NCBI RefSeq assembly: GCF_004341515.1
Contig: NZ_SLZF01000003.1
Span: forward strand, 372,001 to 436,000
DNA: 64,000 nt
DNA from: Allobosea sp. BK604
GTDB lineage: Bacteria > Pseudomonadota > Alphaproteobacteria > Rhizobiales > Beijerinckiaceae
Reading direction: 5' to 3'
The notes below the pieces were generated by a model. The model saw nothing but the letters and a program-made list of their open reading frames with translations. It was not told the DNA's origin and did no database searches. Numbering within the stretch: position 1 is the first letter of the stretch; every line of letters starts with the position of its first letter. The position numbers and the translations under genes are program-made. Below, piece by piece: positions 17,596 through 25,640 of this stretch.

Positions 17596-17826
17596 CTATT
17601 CCTGTCCGCGGGCACGGGCCAGGGCGCTGTCGCGCTCTCGCTTGCCAATCGCGGTATGCGGAGGCACCCCGTCCTCAGCGAGTTCCGGGCAATTCATCAC
17701 GGCCACGATCGAGCCCTTCTTCGCCTCGCTGCAATGGGTGTGGCGAGGCTCCATTTGCGAGCCGGCATCCATCAGACCCGCGATGCCGAAGCAGGCGACC
17801 GTAAGCGCTGCATAGGCGTAGTTCAT
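17596..17826 (-). CDS. small exported or anchored hypothetical protein
   Basis: The ATG at 17824-17826 has a GGAGA site about 6 nt upstream. The 76-residue product begins with a hydrophobic segment (residues 1-18), then a polar domain with two cysteines and a charged C-terminus. It could be a secreted or anchored protein. I recognise no family. The frame extends upstream to 17976 without a good start. The 233 bases from 17827 to 18059 hold no other gene I can support. Confidence 0.5.
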   Translation of the reverse strand: MNYAYAALTVACFGIAGLMDAGSQMEPRHTHCSEAKKGSIVAVMNCPELAEDGVPPHTAIGKRERDSALARARGQE

Positions 17827-18059
17827 GCCGATCTCCAGATTCAGGTTGAAACCTGAACCCGGTGACGGCCGGCGCGGTTCCTCGCCAGATGCCATTGCAG
17901 AGACGAGGGCAATTAACTTGGTCTCGGGACATGCGCTCAGCCGCGAGCGGAACTGCTCTCCAGGCTCGCGGCGCAATTCCTGGCGTCGGCGGCAATAGCT
18001 TTCGCCGCGTTCTTGCTGCAGAATGGCGATAATTGTGTCTGGTGGAGCTGGTTACGCCG

Positions 18060-18833
18060 ATGTCCGCCCTGTCCCGCCGCACGTTCTTGATCGGATCAGC
18101 CGGCCTTTCGCTGGGCCTTGCCGGTTGCGCCGCGAGGCAGCCCGTCGCCGAGCTGGCGTCGAGCCTCGATCTGGCGCCACTTCCGGCGGTGCCGATCCCG
18201 CGAGCAACGACTGGCCCTTTGCCGGAGCCCGGCCAGCGGCTCGACTATGCGGCGATTTACGCCAGGACCGATGCAGGCGCGTTTCCCGTACCGGCGGTCG
18301 ATCGCACGAAGGTCGATCCCGCCTTTCTGCGCGCCGAAGTCGCCTACCGCACCAGCGAGGCGCCGGGCACGATCGTGATCGATCCGCATGCCCACTACCT
18401 CTACCATGTCGAGGACGGTGGACGGGCGACACGCTATGGCGTCGGCGTCGGGCGTGAAGGCTTCGGCTGGTCCGGCGAGGCGGTGATCAAGACGAAGCAG
18501 CAATGGCCGGACTGGTATCCGCCCAAGGAAATGCTCGCGCGACAGCCGGAACTCGCTGCGAAGATGTCGCAGCTGCAGGGCGGCACCGGTATGCGAGGCG
18601 GTCCGAGCAATCCGCTGGGCTCCCGTGCCCTGTATCTTTGGCAGGACAACAAGGACACGCTCTTCCGCATCCATGGCACCGTCGAGCCGTGGACGATCGG
18701 CAAGAACGCCTCGTCGGGATGTATTCGCATGATCAACCAGGACGTGATGGACCTTTACGACCGCACGCCCGAGGGCACGAAGGTCGTGGTGCTGGGACGC
18801 GACCAGCCGGTGAACCGAAGCCGGTCCATCTGA
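18060..18833 (+). CDS. L,D-transpeptidase (YkuD domain)
   Basis: This 257-residue envelope enzyme forms or exchanges 3-3 crosslinks, or attaches proteins, in peptidoglycan. The N-terminus has a twin arginine at residues 6-7 (SRRTFLIG) and a lipobox ending at Cys23 (LAGC), so it is probably a Tat-exported lipoprotein. The YkuD catalytic motif is HG at 205-206 and SSGCIRM with nucleophile Cys221. The ATG at 18060 gives this signal; an in-frame GTG at 18033 is less likely. It is a single gene. Such enzymes are numerous in Hyphomicrobiales, where unipolar growth depends on L,D-crosslinks. Confidence 0.9.
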   Translation: MSALSRRTFLIGSAGLSLGLAGCAARQPVAELASSLDLAPLPAVPIPRATTGPLPEPGQRLDYAAIYARTDAGAFPVPAVDRTKVDPAFLRAEVAYRTSEAPGTIVIDPHAHYLYHVEDGGRATRYGVGVGREGFGWSGEAVIKTKQQWPDWYPPKEMLARQPELAAKMSQLQGGTGMRGGPSNPLGSRALYLWQDNKDTLFRIHGTVEPWTIGKNASSGCIRMINQDVMDLYDRTPEGTKVVVLGRDQPVNRSRSI

Positions 18834-19072
18834 CGAAAGCCCAGCCACTTCCCGCACAGCAATGGCTTGCTGCGATGGTCCCGGTCTCAATTTGAATTGC
18901 CGCCACGCTGAGGCACCATGGGCGCATGCCGCCGATGCGCGGGCGCCATTCCCAACCTGCTCCTCAAGGCCCATCGATGCCTTCGGCGGCGTTGCCCCGC
19001 GGATCGGCCAGCGCCGGACGCAGCGAGAATGCCGCCGGACCCGCTGGCGCTTTGACCATTTCGGAGAGTGCG

Positions 19073-20044
19073 ATGGATTACGTGAAATTCGGCAAGACCG
19101 GTCTTGAGGTCTCCCGTCTCTGCCTGGGCTGCATGACCTATGGCGAACCGAACCGCGGTGGCCATGCCTGGACCATGGGCGAGGAGGCGAGCCGGCCGCT
19201 GATCAAGCAGGCGCTCGAGCTCGGCATCAACTTCCTCGACACCGCCAACACCTATTCCGACGGCTCCTCCGAGGAGATCGTCGGCCGCGCCATCAAGGAT
19301 TTCGCCAGGCGCGAGGACATCGTTCTCGCCACCAAGGTCTTCAATCGCATGCGCCCTGGCCCTAACGGCGCCGGCCTGTCGCGCAAGGCGATCTTCGCCG
19401 AGATCGACAACAGCCTGAAGCGGCTCGGCACCGATTATGTCGACCTCTACCAGATCCATCGCTGGGATTACGGGACGCCGATCGAGGAGACGCTGGAAGC
19501 GCTCCACGACGTCGTGAAGGCCGGCAAGGCGCGCTATATCGGCGCCTCCTCGATGCACGCCTGGCAATTCGCCAAGGCGCTCTATGTCTCGCGCCTGGAG
19601 GGCTGGACCGAGTTCGTCAGCATGCAGAACCATCTCAACCTGCTCTACCGCGAGGAAGAGCGCGAGATGCTGCCGCTTTGCGCCGATCAGACGATCGCCG
19701 TCATCCCGTGGAGCCCGCTCGCCCGCGGCCGCCTGACCCGCGACTGGAACGAGGGTACCCACCGCACCGAGACCGACGAGTTCGGCAAGACGCTCTATGG
19801 CGAGCAGGACCGGCCGGTGGTCGACGCGGTCGGCAAGATCGCGAGGGAGCGCGGCGTGCCACGTGCCCAGGTGGCGCTCGCCTGGATCGCTCAGAAGGGC
19901 GGCGTCACCGCCCCGATCGTCGGCGCCTCGAAGCCGCAGCACCTGACCGACGCCGTTGCGGCGCTCAAGCTCGGCCTGACGGCCGAGGAGATCGCCGCGT
20001 TGGAAGCGCCCTATCAGCCCCATCGCGTCGCCGGCTTCAAATAG
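19073..20044 (+). CDS. aldo/keto reductase
   Basis: This 323-residue NADPH-dependent reductase has the full catalytic tetrad: Asp56, Tyr61 (DTANTYS), Lys88 (LATKVF) and His129 (YQIHRWD). WSPLARGRL and PIVGASKPQHL are the coenzyme-binding segments. The start at 19073 follows CGGAGAG; the in-frame ATG at 18926 would add a basic, unlike leader. It ends 1 nt before an intergenic repeat and is convergent with an amidohydrolase gene. The physiological substrate is unknown. Confidence 0.92.
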   Translation: MDYVKFGKTGLEVSRLCLGCMTYGEPNRGGHAWTMGEEASRPLIKQALELGINFLDTANTYSDGSSEEIVGRAIKDFARREDIVLATKVFNRMRPGPNGAGLSRKAIFAEIDNSLKRLGTDYVDLYQIHRWDYGTPIEETLEALHDVVKAGKARYIGASSMHAWQFAKALYVSRLEGWTEFVSMQNHLNLLYREEEREMLPLCADQTIAVIPWSPLARGRLTRDWNEGTHRTETDEFGKTLYGEQDRPVVDAVGKIARERGVPRAQVALAWIAQKGGVTAPIVGASKPQHLTDAVAALKLGLTAEEIAALEAPYQPHRVAGFK

Positions 20045-20045
20045 C

Positions 20046-20106
20046 GCATCGGCCCGAAAAGTGGATGCGGTTTTCGGGACAAGCCGATGCGAAAACAAGG
20101 AGCTAG
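20046..20106. repeat. 61-bp palindromic repeat, copy 1
   Basis: This element matches 24276-24336 over its full 61 bp. Outer arms GCATCGGC and GCCGATGC and inner arms CCGAAAA and TTTTCGG form a hairpin, followed by a GCGAAAACAAGG-type tail and CTAG. It starts one base after the aldo/keto reductase stop codon. Elements of this look are common between genes in Hyphomicrobiales. Confidence 0.8.
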
Positions 20107-20146
20107 ATCATCAGGCCGGATACGATATCCGGTCCAATGATCTAGC
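20102..20146. terminator. nested palindrome between convergent genes
   Basis: GCTAGATCAT (20102-20111) pairs with ATGATCTAGC (20137-20146), and inside it CCGGATA pairs with TATCCGG around CGA. It lies 20 bases from the stop codon of the minus-strand amidohydrolase, so it could terminate both transcripts. It overlaps the CTAG tail of the preceding repeat and may be part of one mobile palindromic unit. Confidence 0.6.
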
Positions 20147-20166
20147 CGGCGCCCGCCTAGGCCTGC

Positions 20167-21402
20167 TCAGTTCAGGCTGCCGCGCTTGATGAAGGCGCCG
20201 CCCTTCATGATCACCGGCATGTGCCGGCCCTGGCGCGTCAGCAGCGTGAGGTCCTTCAGCGGGTCGCCATCGACCACGATCAGATCGGCATGGGCGCCCG
20301 CGGCGACCGTGCCGATCTTGCCTTCGAGCTTGAGCAGCTTGGCCGCGACATGCGTCGCCGAAGCGATGACCTCATGCGCCGGGAGCGCCCGGCCGCGGAT
20401 GACGAACTCTTCCGACTGGTGCCGGTGCATCTCGCCGAGCAGGTCGCTGCCATAGGCCATGGCGAGCCCGGCCTTGCGCATGATGCCGAGCGAATCCATA
20501 CCGGCGACGCGGACATTCTCGACCTTGGCGACGGAATCCGGCGGGAAGCCGAGCTTGCCGCCCTCGCTGGCGAGCTTGTCATAGGTCACCAGCGTCGGCA
20601 CCGCGACAAAACCCTTCGAGGCGGCGAGCTTGGCGGTTTCGGCCTGGATCAGGTTGCAATGCTCCAGCGAATGCACGCCGGCCTCGACGCAGCGGCGGAT
20701 CGCCTCGTCGGTATAGACATGGGCCGAGACGTAGGTGCCGGCCATCTTCGCTTCCTCGACGATCGCCTCCAGCTCGCTCCTGGAGAAGCCGAGGAAATGG
20801 ATCGGGTCGGTCGGCGAGGCGCAGCCGCCATTGGCCATGATCTTCACGAAATCGGCGCCGCCCTTGATCTCCTCGCGCGCGGCGCGGCGGACTTCGTCGA
20901 GCCCGTCGCAGAGCCGGCCGAGCGAACCGAGCTTGTGGCCGGTCTTGCCGGCCGGACGGTCGTCGAAGCGGCCGCGGAAATCGCAATGGCCGCCGGTCTG
21001 GCTCAGCGCCTTGCCGGAGATGACGAGCCGCGGCGTCGGGAAATGACCCTCCTCCGTCGCAAGCTTCAGGCCGTAATCGGCACCGCCGACATCGCGCACC
21101 GTGGTGAAGCCGCGCCCGAGCATCTCGCCCATGATGGTGAAGGCGCGCGCCGTCACCAGCGAATCCGGCAGCATCGCGTTGCGGCCGAGATCGGCGACGC
21201 CGGCGACGACATGGACATGCGCGTCGATCAGGCCCGGCATCAGGGTGCGGCCCTTGATGTCCACGACCTTCGCCTTCTCCGCCGAGACCTTCTTCCCGAC
21301 CTCCCTGATCTGCCCGCCCTCGACGAGGACCGAGACCGGATCGCCCCGCTCGGGCTGAGTGCCGTCGACGATGCGGGCATTGGTGAAGAGTGTGCTGGCC
21401 AT
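20167..21402 (-). CDS. metal-dependent amidohydrolase (paralogue)
   Basis: This 411-residue cytoplasmic amidohydrolase resembles the one at 1731-2966 along its length. It has DAHVHV for metal binding, a lysine in DFVKIMANGG, histidines in SAHVYT and LEHCN, and the catalytic aspartate in YGSDLLGEMH. Unlike its paralogue it has no transporter genes beside it. The DUF2938 gene lies upstream on the same strand. The likely reaction is hydrolysis of a cyclic or linear amide; the substrate is unknown. Confidence 0.87.
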   Translation of the reverse strand: MASTLFTNARIVDGTQPERGDPVSVLVEGGQIREVGKKVSAEKAKVVDIKGRTLMPGLIDAHVHVVAGVADLGRNAMLPDSLVTARAFTIMGEMLGRGFTTVRDVGGADYGLKLATEEGHFPTPRLVISGKALSQTGGHCDFRGRFDDRPAGKTGHKLGSLGRLCDGLDEVRRAAREEIKGGADFVKIMANGGCASPTDPIHFLGFSRSELEAIVEEAKMAGTYVSAHVYTDEAIRRCVEAGVHSLEHCNLIQAETAKLAASKGFVAVPTLVTYDKLASEGGKLGFPPDSVAKVENVRVAGMDSLGIMRKAGLAMAYGSDLLGEMHRHQSEEFVIRGRALPAHEVIASATHVAAKLLKLEGKIGTVAAGAHADLIVVDGDPLKDLTLLTRQGRHMPVIMKGGAFIKRGSLN

Positions 21403-21439
21403 GACAGGTTCCGTAGGGTGGGTGAATAAAGCCGGCTAA

Positions 21440-21919
21440 TTATCGGAGGAGCAGCGCCGTGCCGTACATGCCGATGGCGAAGACGGTATGGCCGATGATG
21501 TTGAGCAGGCGGAGCTGATTGGCGTTAGCCCGTTTCGAGGCGGCGATGCCGGCGCCCATGCCGGGCTGCAGGATGAACCAGCCGCAGCCGACCGTGACGA
21601 GCCCGACGATCAGCGCCGGCAGGAAGCTCGGATTGCGGGCCCAGTCGAGCCCCCAGATCATCAGAAGAACGGCGGCGAACAGGATGCCGACGAGATAATG
21701 CATCACCCAGCCGATCGCGAGCTCGTTCGGCACCGGCTCGGCCTTGCCGATATCCGCATGGATGAAGCGCCCGCGCGGCAGATGCGCGAACCATCGCCCG
21801 ACCAGCGCCCAGTTGGGCGCCGGCAGGCCGACGACGCGATTGAGGAACTGCGCCCAGAGATCGAGCAACGCCGTGCCGCCCGCGCCGATCAGCACGGCCT
21901 TGATAAGAAACTCGCTCAT
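21440..21919 (-). CDS. DUF2938 family membrane protein
   Basis: The 159-residue inner-membrane protein has four hydrophobic segments. HADIGKAEPVPNELAIGWVMHY and the GWFILQPGMGAGIAASK segment are typical of DUF2938. The start at 21919 follows GGGGGAT. The family has no known function. It lies 37 nt upstream of the amidohydrolase on the same strand. Confidence 0.75.
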   Translation of the reverse strand: MSEFLIKAVLIGAGGTALLDLWAQFLNRVVGLPAPNWALVGRWFAHLPRGRFIHADIGKAEPVPNELAIGWVMHYLVGILFAAVLLMIWGLDWARNPSFLPALIVGLVTVGCGWFILQPGMGAGIAASKRANANQLRLLNIIGHTVFAIGMYGTALLLR

Positions 21920-22094
21920 CGATCCCCCGAGATCTGCACCGGCGCTTCTCATCGCGCCTTGCCGGCAATGGAGGGGAAAGATCGCTGCGAGGTCAACCAC
22001 GTCCCGCTGCATGGCGCGCCTGCGGCACAAACGCGGGGAACCCAACGCGCCGCCACCGGTTTCCCCCCTGAACCAAAGCGGGGGACATCATCGC

Positions 22095-23192
22095 ATGGCA
22101 GCCGAAGCAGCGGCGAAGGCGCGTCCGGTCGGCCCACATGGGGCGGAGGAACTGCCCTCCGTCCTCATCACCAGCTACAATCTCGAAGTCCGCGACGAGG
22201 ATGGTTTTGTTGGCGACAAGGCCAAGCGTGGCGCCTTTCTCGAGCATCTTGACGCCCTGCGCGAGCATTTGCGCAGGAATGGCGACGACCCGCTGAAGGG
22301 CGAAACCGAAAAGCTCGGCAAGAAGGAGCTCGATGCGCTCCTGCTCGAAGGCGTTCCGCATGAGGCAGCCCTGATCCTGAGCGCCATCGAGCGCTACGCG
22401 CAGTCGCTCGCCGTCGTCATTCGCCGCTTCGCCCGGCTCAAGGCCTGGAACGCGGTGGAGCGCATCGTCGTCGGCGGCGGCTTCCGCCAGAGCCGTGTCG
22501 GCGAACTCGCCATTGGCCGGGCCGGCATCATCCTGCAGACAGACGGGCACGAGGTCGACCTCGTCCCCATCCGCCACCATCCCGACGAGGCCGGGCTGAT
22601 CGGCAGCGCCCATCTCGCGCCGAAATGGATTTTCGAGGCCTATGACAGCCTGGTCGCCGTCGATATCGGCGGCTCGAATATCCGCACCGGCATCGTCGAG
22701 CTCAGGCAGGACAAGGCCTCCGACCTGAGCAAGGCCAAGGTCTGGGATTTCGAACTCTGGCGCCATGCCGACGAGGAGATCAAGCGCGACCTTGCGATCA
22801 AGCGCCTCGGCAAGATGCTCGATGGCGAGATCGACAAGGCGACCAAGGCCGGACTGCGCGTCGCGCCCTTCATCGGCATCGGCTGCCCGGGCCTAATCGA
22901 GCCCGACGGCACGATCGACCGCGGCGCCCAGAACCTGCCGGGCAACTGGGAGGGCAATCGCTTCAACCTGATCGACTGCGTCCGCGAGATGGTGCCGCGG
23001 ATCGGCGATCACGAGACCATGGTGACGATGCACAATGACGCCGTCATCCAGGGACTGAGCGAGACGCCCTTCATGCAGGATGTCGAGCACTGGGCCGTGC
23101 TGACCATCGGCACCGGGCTCGGCAATGCGAGCTACGAGAACCGCACCAAGCCGAAGGGCAAGAAGCAAGACATGAAGGGCGGCAAGAAATAG
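22095..23192 (+). CDS. ROK-like protein with atypical ends
   Basis: The 365-residue protein has a ROK/sugar-kinase-like domain beginning at about residue 187: the phosphate loop is DIGGSNIRTG (from residue 190), then GIGCPGLI and a second phosphate loop TIGTGLGNA. The first 185 residues are a charged helical region not found in normal ROK kinases. The chain stops about 20 residues after the second loop in a lysine-rich tail, so the usual C-terminal quarter is missing, and the ROK zinc motif CxCGxxGC is not seen. It may be a regulator or an inactive homologue rather than a glucokinase. Confidence 0.6.
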   Translation: MAAEAAAKARPVGPHGAEELPSVLITSYNLEVRDEDGFVGDKAKRGAFLEHLDALREHLRRNGDDPLKGETEKLGKKELDALLLEGVPHEAALILSAIERYAQSLAVVIRRFARLKAWNAVERIVVGGGFRQSRVGELAIGRAGIILQTDGHEVDLVPIRHHPDEAGLIGSAHLAPKWIFEAYDSLVAVDIGGSNIRTGIVELRQDKASDLSKAKVWDFELWRHADEEIKRDLAIKRLGKMLDGEIDKATKAGLRVAPFIGIGCPGLIEPDGTIDRGAQNLPGNWEGNRFNLIDCVREMVPRIGDHETMVTMHNDAVIQGLSETPFMQDVEHWAVLTIGTGLGNASYENRTKPKGKKQDMKGGKK

Positions 23193-23196
23193 CGCC

Positions 23197-24117
23197 TCAG
23201 CGCTGCCGCCTGGCCGGCAGCGCCCATTGCAGGCCTCGCGTGACGATCGCCGGGAAGACGGTGAGATGGTCCTCGTCCTGGATGATCTGGCTGGTCAGCT
23301 TCAGGCCCGGGTAGTTCCGCCCGGCCAGAGCCTTCTCGAAGCCCTGGAGGTCGCCGATCATGTCGAGCGTGCGGCTGTAGCGCAGATTCTTCGCCGCCTT
23401 GTTCATCGTCTCGAACGAGCCGATCGCCATGAACAGATTGGCTGGCAGATCGGTATGCGCATCGGCGAATTCCTGCTCGCGCTTGAACATCACCTTCTGG
23501 TCGAACCAGAGCGACGGGCTGCCGATGATGTAATGCGAGAACATTTTCGGCTCGGTCAGCAGCACGTGCAGCCCGAAGAGCCCGCCATAGGAATGGCCGG
23601 CATAGATCTTCCGGCTCATGTCGGCGCGATAGGTCTTGGCGATGAAGGGAAAGACGTCGTCGTTGAGGAAGAGCCTGAAGGCCTCGGCCTCGCCGAAGAT
23701 CGGCTTGCGGCCGGGCATGTCCGAGCGTTTCTCCAGCCGGCTCGGCGTCGGCGTATAATCGCGCCGGCGGCTGAATTCGGGTGTGTCGCCGGTCGCATAG
23801 GAAATCCCGACAAGGATGAAATCCTCGAGATCGCGGCCGCGATGGCCGACACGCCGGGCGATGCTGCGCACCAGCGGAAAGGCGTAATCGGCGTCGGTGA
23901 CGAAGACGACCGGATAGCGCCGCCTGCCGTCGCGGTAGGATTCGGGCAGGCTGACATAGAGCTTGTAGGTCCGTTCCAGCTTGCCGGCGCGGATGTCCCA
24001 GACCTCGGTATCCTTCAGCGCGTAAGGCACCGGCTCCGAGACAGAGGCGTCCTGCGACTGCGCGGCAGCCGGCAGGGCCAATAGCAGGCCGATCAGCACA
24101 AGGCAGTAGCGCAGCAT
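23197..24117 (-). CDS. secreted alpha/beta hydrolase (esterase D/IroE-like)
   Basis: The 306-residue protein starts with a signal peptide cut near AAAQSQ (about residue 20), so it is probably periplasmic. It belongs to the putative esterase family (PF00756, COG2819). The nucleophile is Ser176 in GHSYGG, and IGSPSLWF and the late EDHLTVFPA (catalytic His) are family features. Relatives hydrolyse siderophore or other esters. It is convergent with the ROK-like gene, only 4 nt apart. Confidence 0.8.
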   Translation of the reverse strand: MLRYCLVLIGLLLALPAAAQSQDASVSEPVPYALKDTEVWDIRAGKLERTYKLYVSLPESYRDGRRRYPVVFVTDADYAFPLVRSIARRVGHRGRDLEDFILVGISYATGDTPEFSRRRDYTPTPSRLEKRSDMPGRKPIFGEAEAFRLFLNDDVFPFIAKTYRADMSRKIYAGHSYGGLFGLHVLLTEPKMFSHYIIGSPSLWFDQKVMFKREQEFADAHTDLPANLFMAIGSFETMNKAAKNLRYSRTLDMIGDLQGFEKALAGRNYPGLKLTSQIIQDEDHLTVFPAIVTRGLQWALPARRQR

Positions 24118-24143
24118 GATCTCAGCGGCCCTTCAGCGCCTCT

Positions 24144-24236
24144 GGCGTCGTTGCGAGGAGCGATAGCGACGAAGCGATCCAGGGGACCCGGCTGCCCGGC
24201 CGCCCTGGATTGCTTCGCTGCGCTCGCAATGACGCC
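24144..24236. repeat. long inverted repeat (intergenic palindrome)
   Basis: The left arm (24144-24183) contains GCGTCGTTGCGAGGAGCG and GAAGCGATCCAGG; the right arm (24203-24236) contains CCTGGATTGCTTCGC and CGCAATGACGCC. They are reverse complements with some mismatches and bulges. Palindromes with this CATTGCGAGCGCAGC-like core are widespread in Bradyrhizobium and relatives. It lies just upstream of the esterase start. Confidence 0.75.
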
Positions 24237-24275
24237 GATGGCAGCGCCGAGGTCAACCGGAAAAGGACTACTGAC

Positions 24276-24336
24276 GCATCGGCCCGAAAACTGGCTTGCG
24301 GCTTTCGGAAAAAGCCGGCGCGAAAACAAGGCGCTA
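24276..24336. repeat. 61-bp palindromic repeat, copy 2
   Basis: This is the second copy of the element at 20046-20106, in the same orientation. The outer arms read GCATCGGC and GCCGGCGC and the inner arms CCGAAAA and TTTCGG. The terminal CTA of its GCTAG end is the TAG stop codon of soxA on the minus strand. So the element not only abuts the gene but supplies its last codon. Confidence 0.8.
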
Positions 24337-25179
24337 GCGCCTGATCCCGGGCGTCTCGATCGGCAGCCCCTTGGCTCGCCCCGCGAGATAGAGCTCCAGC
24401 GCCAGATATTCCGGCGAGCCGTAGTCGAACTGCGTCGCGCGGACGCCGAGCGAGCAGGCGCGCAGGCGCCGGTGCAGCGAGCCGACATCGTTCCATTCCA
24501 GCCGATACGCGGGATAGCCGGTGCCCGCGCCATTGCTGATCGTGTCGCCGCGCAGCTTCTGGCCGACGAGCCCGTCATGGCATTGCTGGCAAGAGAGGTT
24601 GAGCTGCCCCTGCCGGCGCTCGAAAAAGGCCTTGCCCGCCTCGTAATAGGGTTTGGCCGCGCCACCGGTCTTCACGTCGACAGGCAGCCCGCGCGACAGC
24701 GAGGCGACATAGGCCGTCATCGCCAGCATCTCCGGTGTCTCATAGCCGAAAGCCGGCAGCTTCTGCCGCTCCGTCCGGCATTGCTCGATGCGCCCCTCGA
24801 CATTGAGCAGCTTGCCGCTGGCCGCATCGACCTGCGGGTAATGCGTCGCCGCGCCGCGCAGGCTCTGCTTGGGATCGGCGTGACAGGAGACGCAGGCAGC
24901 CGCGTTGGGCGGCTTGCGGCTGAACAGCTCCTCTCCCTGCTCGACCCAGAACCAGGCGGGATTGCGCGTCTCGTCGTCCTGCTGGCGCCGCATCTCCGGC
25001 GAGAGGAATGCGCTGCCGGACTTGATCTCGGCGGAGGCAGGAACGGCAAGCAGGAAAGCCATGAAGCCCGCAATCTGGAATGCCAGGCCATGACGACCGG
25101 GCGAACGGCATTCCGCCCTCCTCCCGGGCGGCAGGCCCTCCCCCCTGCCCCACTCCCGTCCAGAAGAGGGGTTCCCCAT
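24334..25179 (-). CDS. soxA: SoxA-like diheme cytochrome c
   Basis: This 281-residue periplasmic cytochrome resembles SoxA, which with SoxX couples sulfur substrates to the SoxY carrier. Two heme c sites are seen, CVSCH at 96-100 and CQQCH at 197-201. Cys242 in LHRRLRACSLGVRA matches the active-site cysteine region of SoxA. The ATG at 25179 has a strong GAGGAGAGG site 23 nt after soxZ, but it puts about 35 basic, glycine-rich residues before the signal core FQIAGFMAFLLAVPASA. No in-frame start nearer the core was found except Met40, which leaves a very short signal. The TAG stop falls in a repeat. Confidence 0.8.
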   Translation of the reverse strand: MGNPSSGREWGRGEGLPPGRRAECRSPGRHGLAFQIAGFMAFLLAVPASAEIKSGSAFLSPEMRRQQDDETRNPAWFWVEQGEELFSRKPPNAAACVSCHADPKQSLRGAATHYPQVDAASGKLLNVEGRIEQCRTERQKLPAFGYETPEMLAMTAYVASLSRGLPVDVKTGGAAKPYYEAGKAFFERRQGQLNLSCQQCHDGLVGQKLRGDTISNGAGTGYPAYRLEWNDVGSLHRRLRACSLGVRATQFDYGSPEYLALELYLAGRAKGLPIETPGIRR

Positions 25180-25202
25180 GCCTCTCCTCGGTCCCAGGAG
25201 GA

Positions 25203-25526
25203 TCACGTCACGACAAGCCGCGAGGTGCGCGTATAGGTCGCCCCGCCATCCTCGCGCCATTCGAAGACGATGTCGCCGGTCTCCACCGCGCGCGTCGTGA
25301 AGGACACGAAGGGATTGGCCGAGATGCCGGTATTCATGTCGAGCCGGAAGACCTGCTCGCCGGCATAGGTCGCGGTCAGGCGGTTCAGGATCTTGCGCGG
25401 CACGATGCCGCCCTTGCCGTCGGACTGGCCGCCGCGATCCATCGGATGGCGGGCCAGCACCCGGATCTCGATGATATCGCCGGCGCGGGCCTCGGCCGGC
25501 ATGGTGATGCGGGCGTTGAAGGGCAT
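25203..25526 (-). CDS. soxZ: sulfur carrier complex protein SoxZ
   Basis: The 107-residue protein matches the length and motifs of SoxZ, the partner of SoxY. ARITMPAEARAGDIIEIR and HPMDRGG near the N-terminus and FEWREDGG near the C-terminus are family features. It has no signal peptide, as expected, since it is exported with SoxY through the Tat system. The ATG at 25526 has a GGGAGA site; an upstream ATG at 25544 adds six residues. It is separated from soxY by a palindromic repeat within the operon. Confidence 0.9.
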   Translation of the reverse strand: MPFNARITMPAEARAGDIIEIRVLARHPMDRGGQSDGKGGIVPRKILNRLTATYAGEQVFRLDMNTGISANPFVSFTTRAVETGDIVFEWREDGGATYTRTSRLVVT

Positions 25527-25540
25527 CGGTTTCTCCCAGG

Positions 25541-25640
25541 GCATTTTCGAGCGAAGCGGGCGCCGGTTCGCGCCAGGAAAATGCGATAAAACAAAAGCTT
25601 GGAGAATTTTCGCGCTTCGAAGAAACGCGGAAATGCTCTA
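25541..25640. repeat. palindromic repeat between soxY and soxZ
   Basis: GCATTTTC (25541-25548) pairs with GAAAATGC (25577-25584). A second part holds TTCGAA inside CGCGCTTCGAAGAAACGCG and ends in GGAAATGCTCTAG. The final CTA is the TAG stop codon of soxY on the minus strand. Elements with this GAGCATTTCC end are common in Hyphomicrobiales. It makes a structured 111-nt spacer inside the sox operon. Confidence 0.75.

Noticed and set aside
21744..22094. 117-residue N-terminal extension of the ROK-like protein
   Set aside because: It overlaps the DUF2938 gene on the other strand and has no motif. The ATG at 22095 is a simpler start.
24144..24336. tandem repeats as a possible CRISPR array
   Set aside because: The elements are two different palindromes, not evenly spaced direct repeats, and no cas gene is present.
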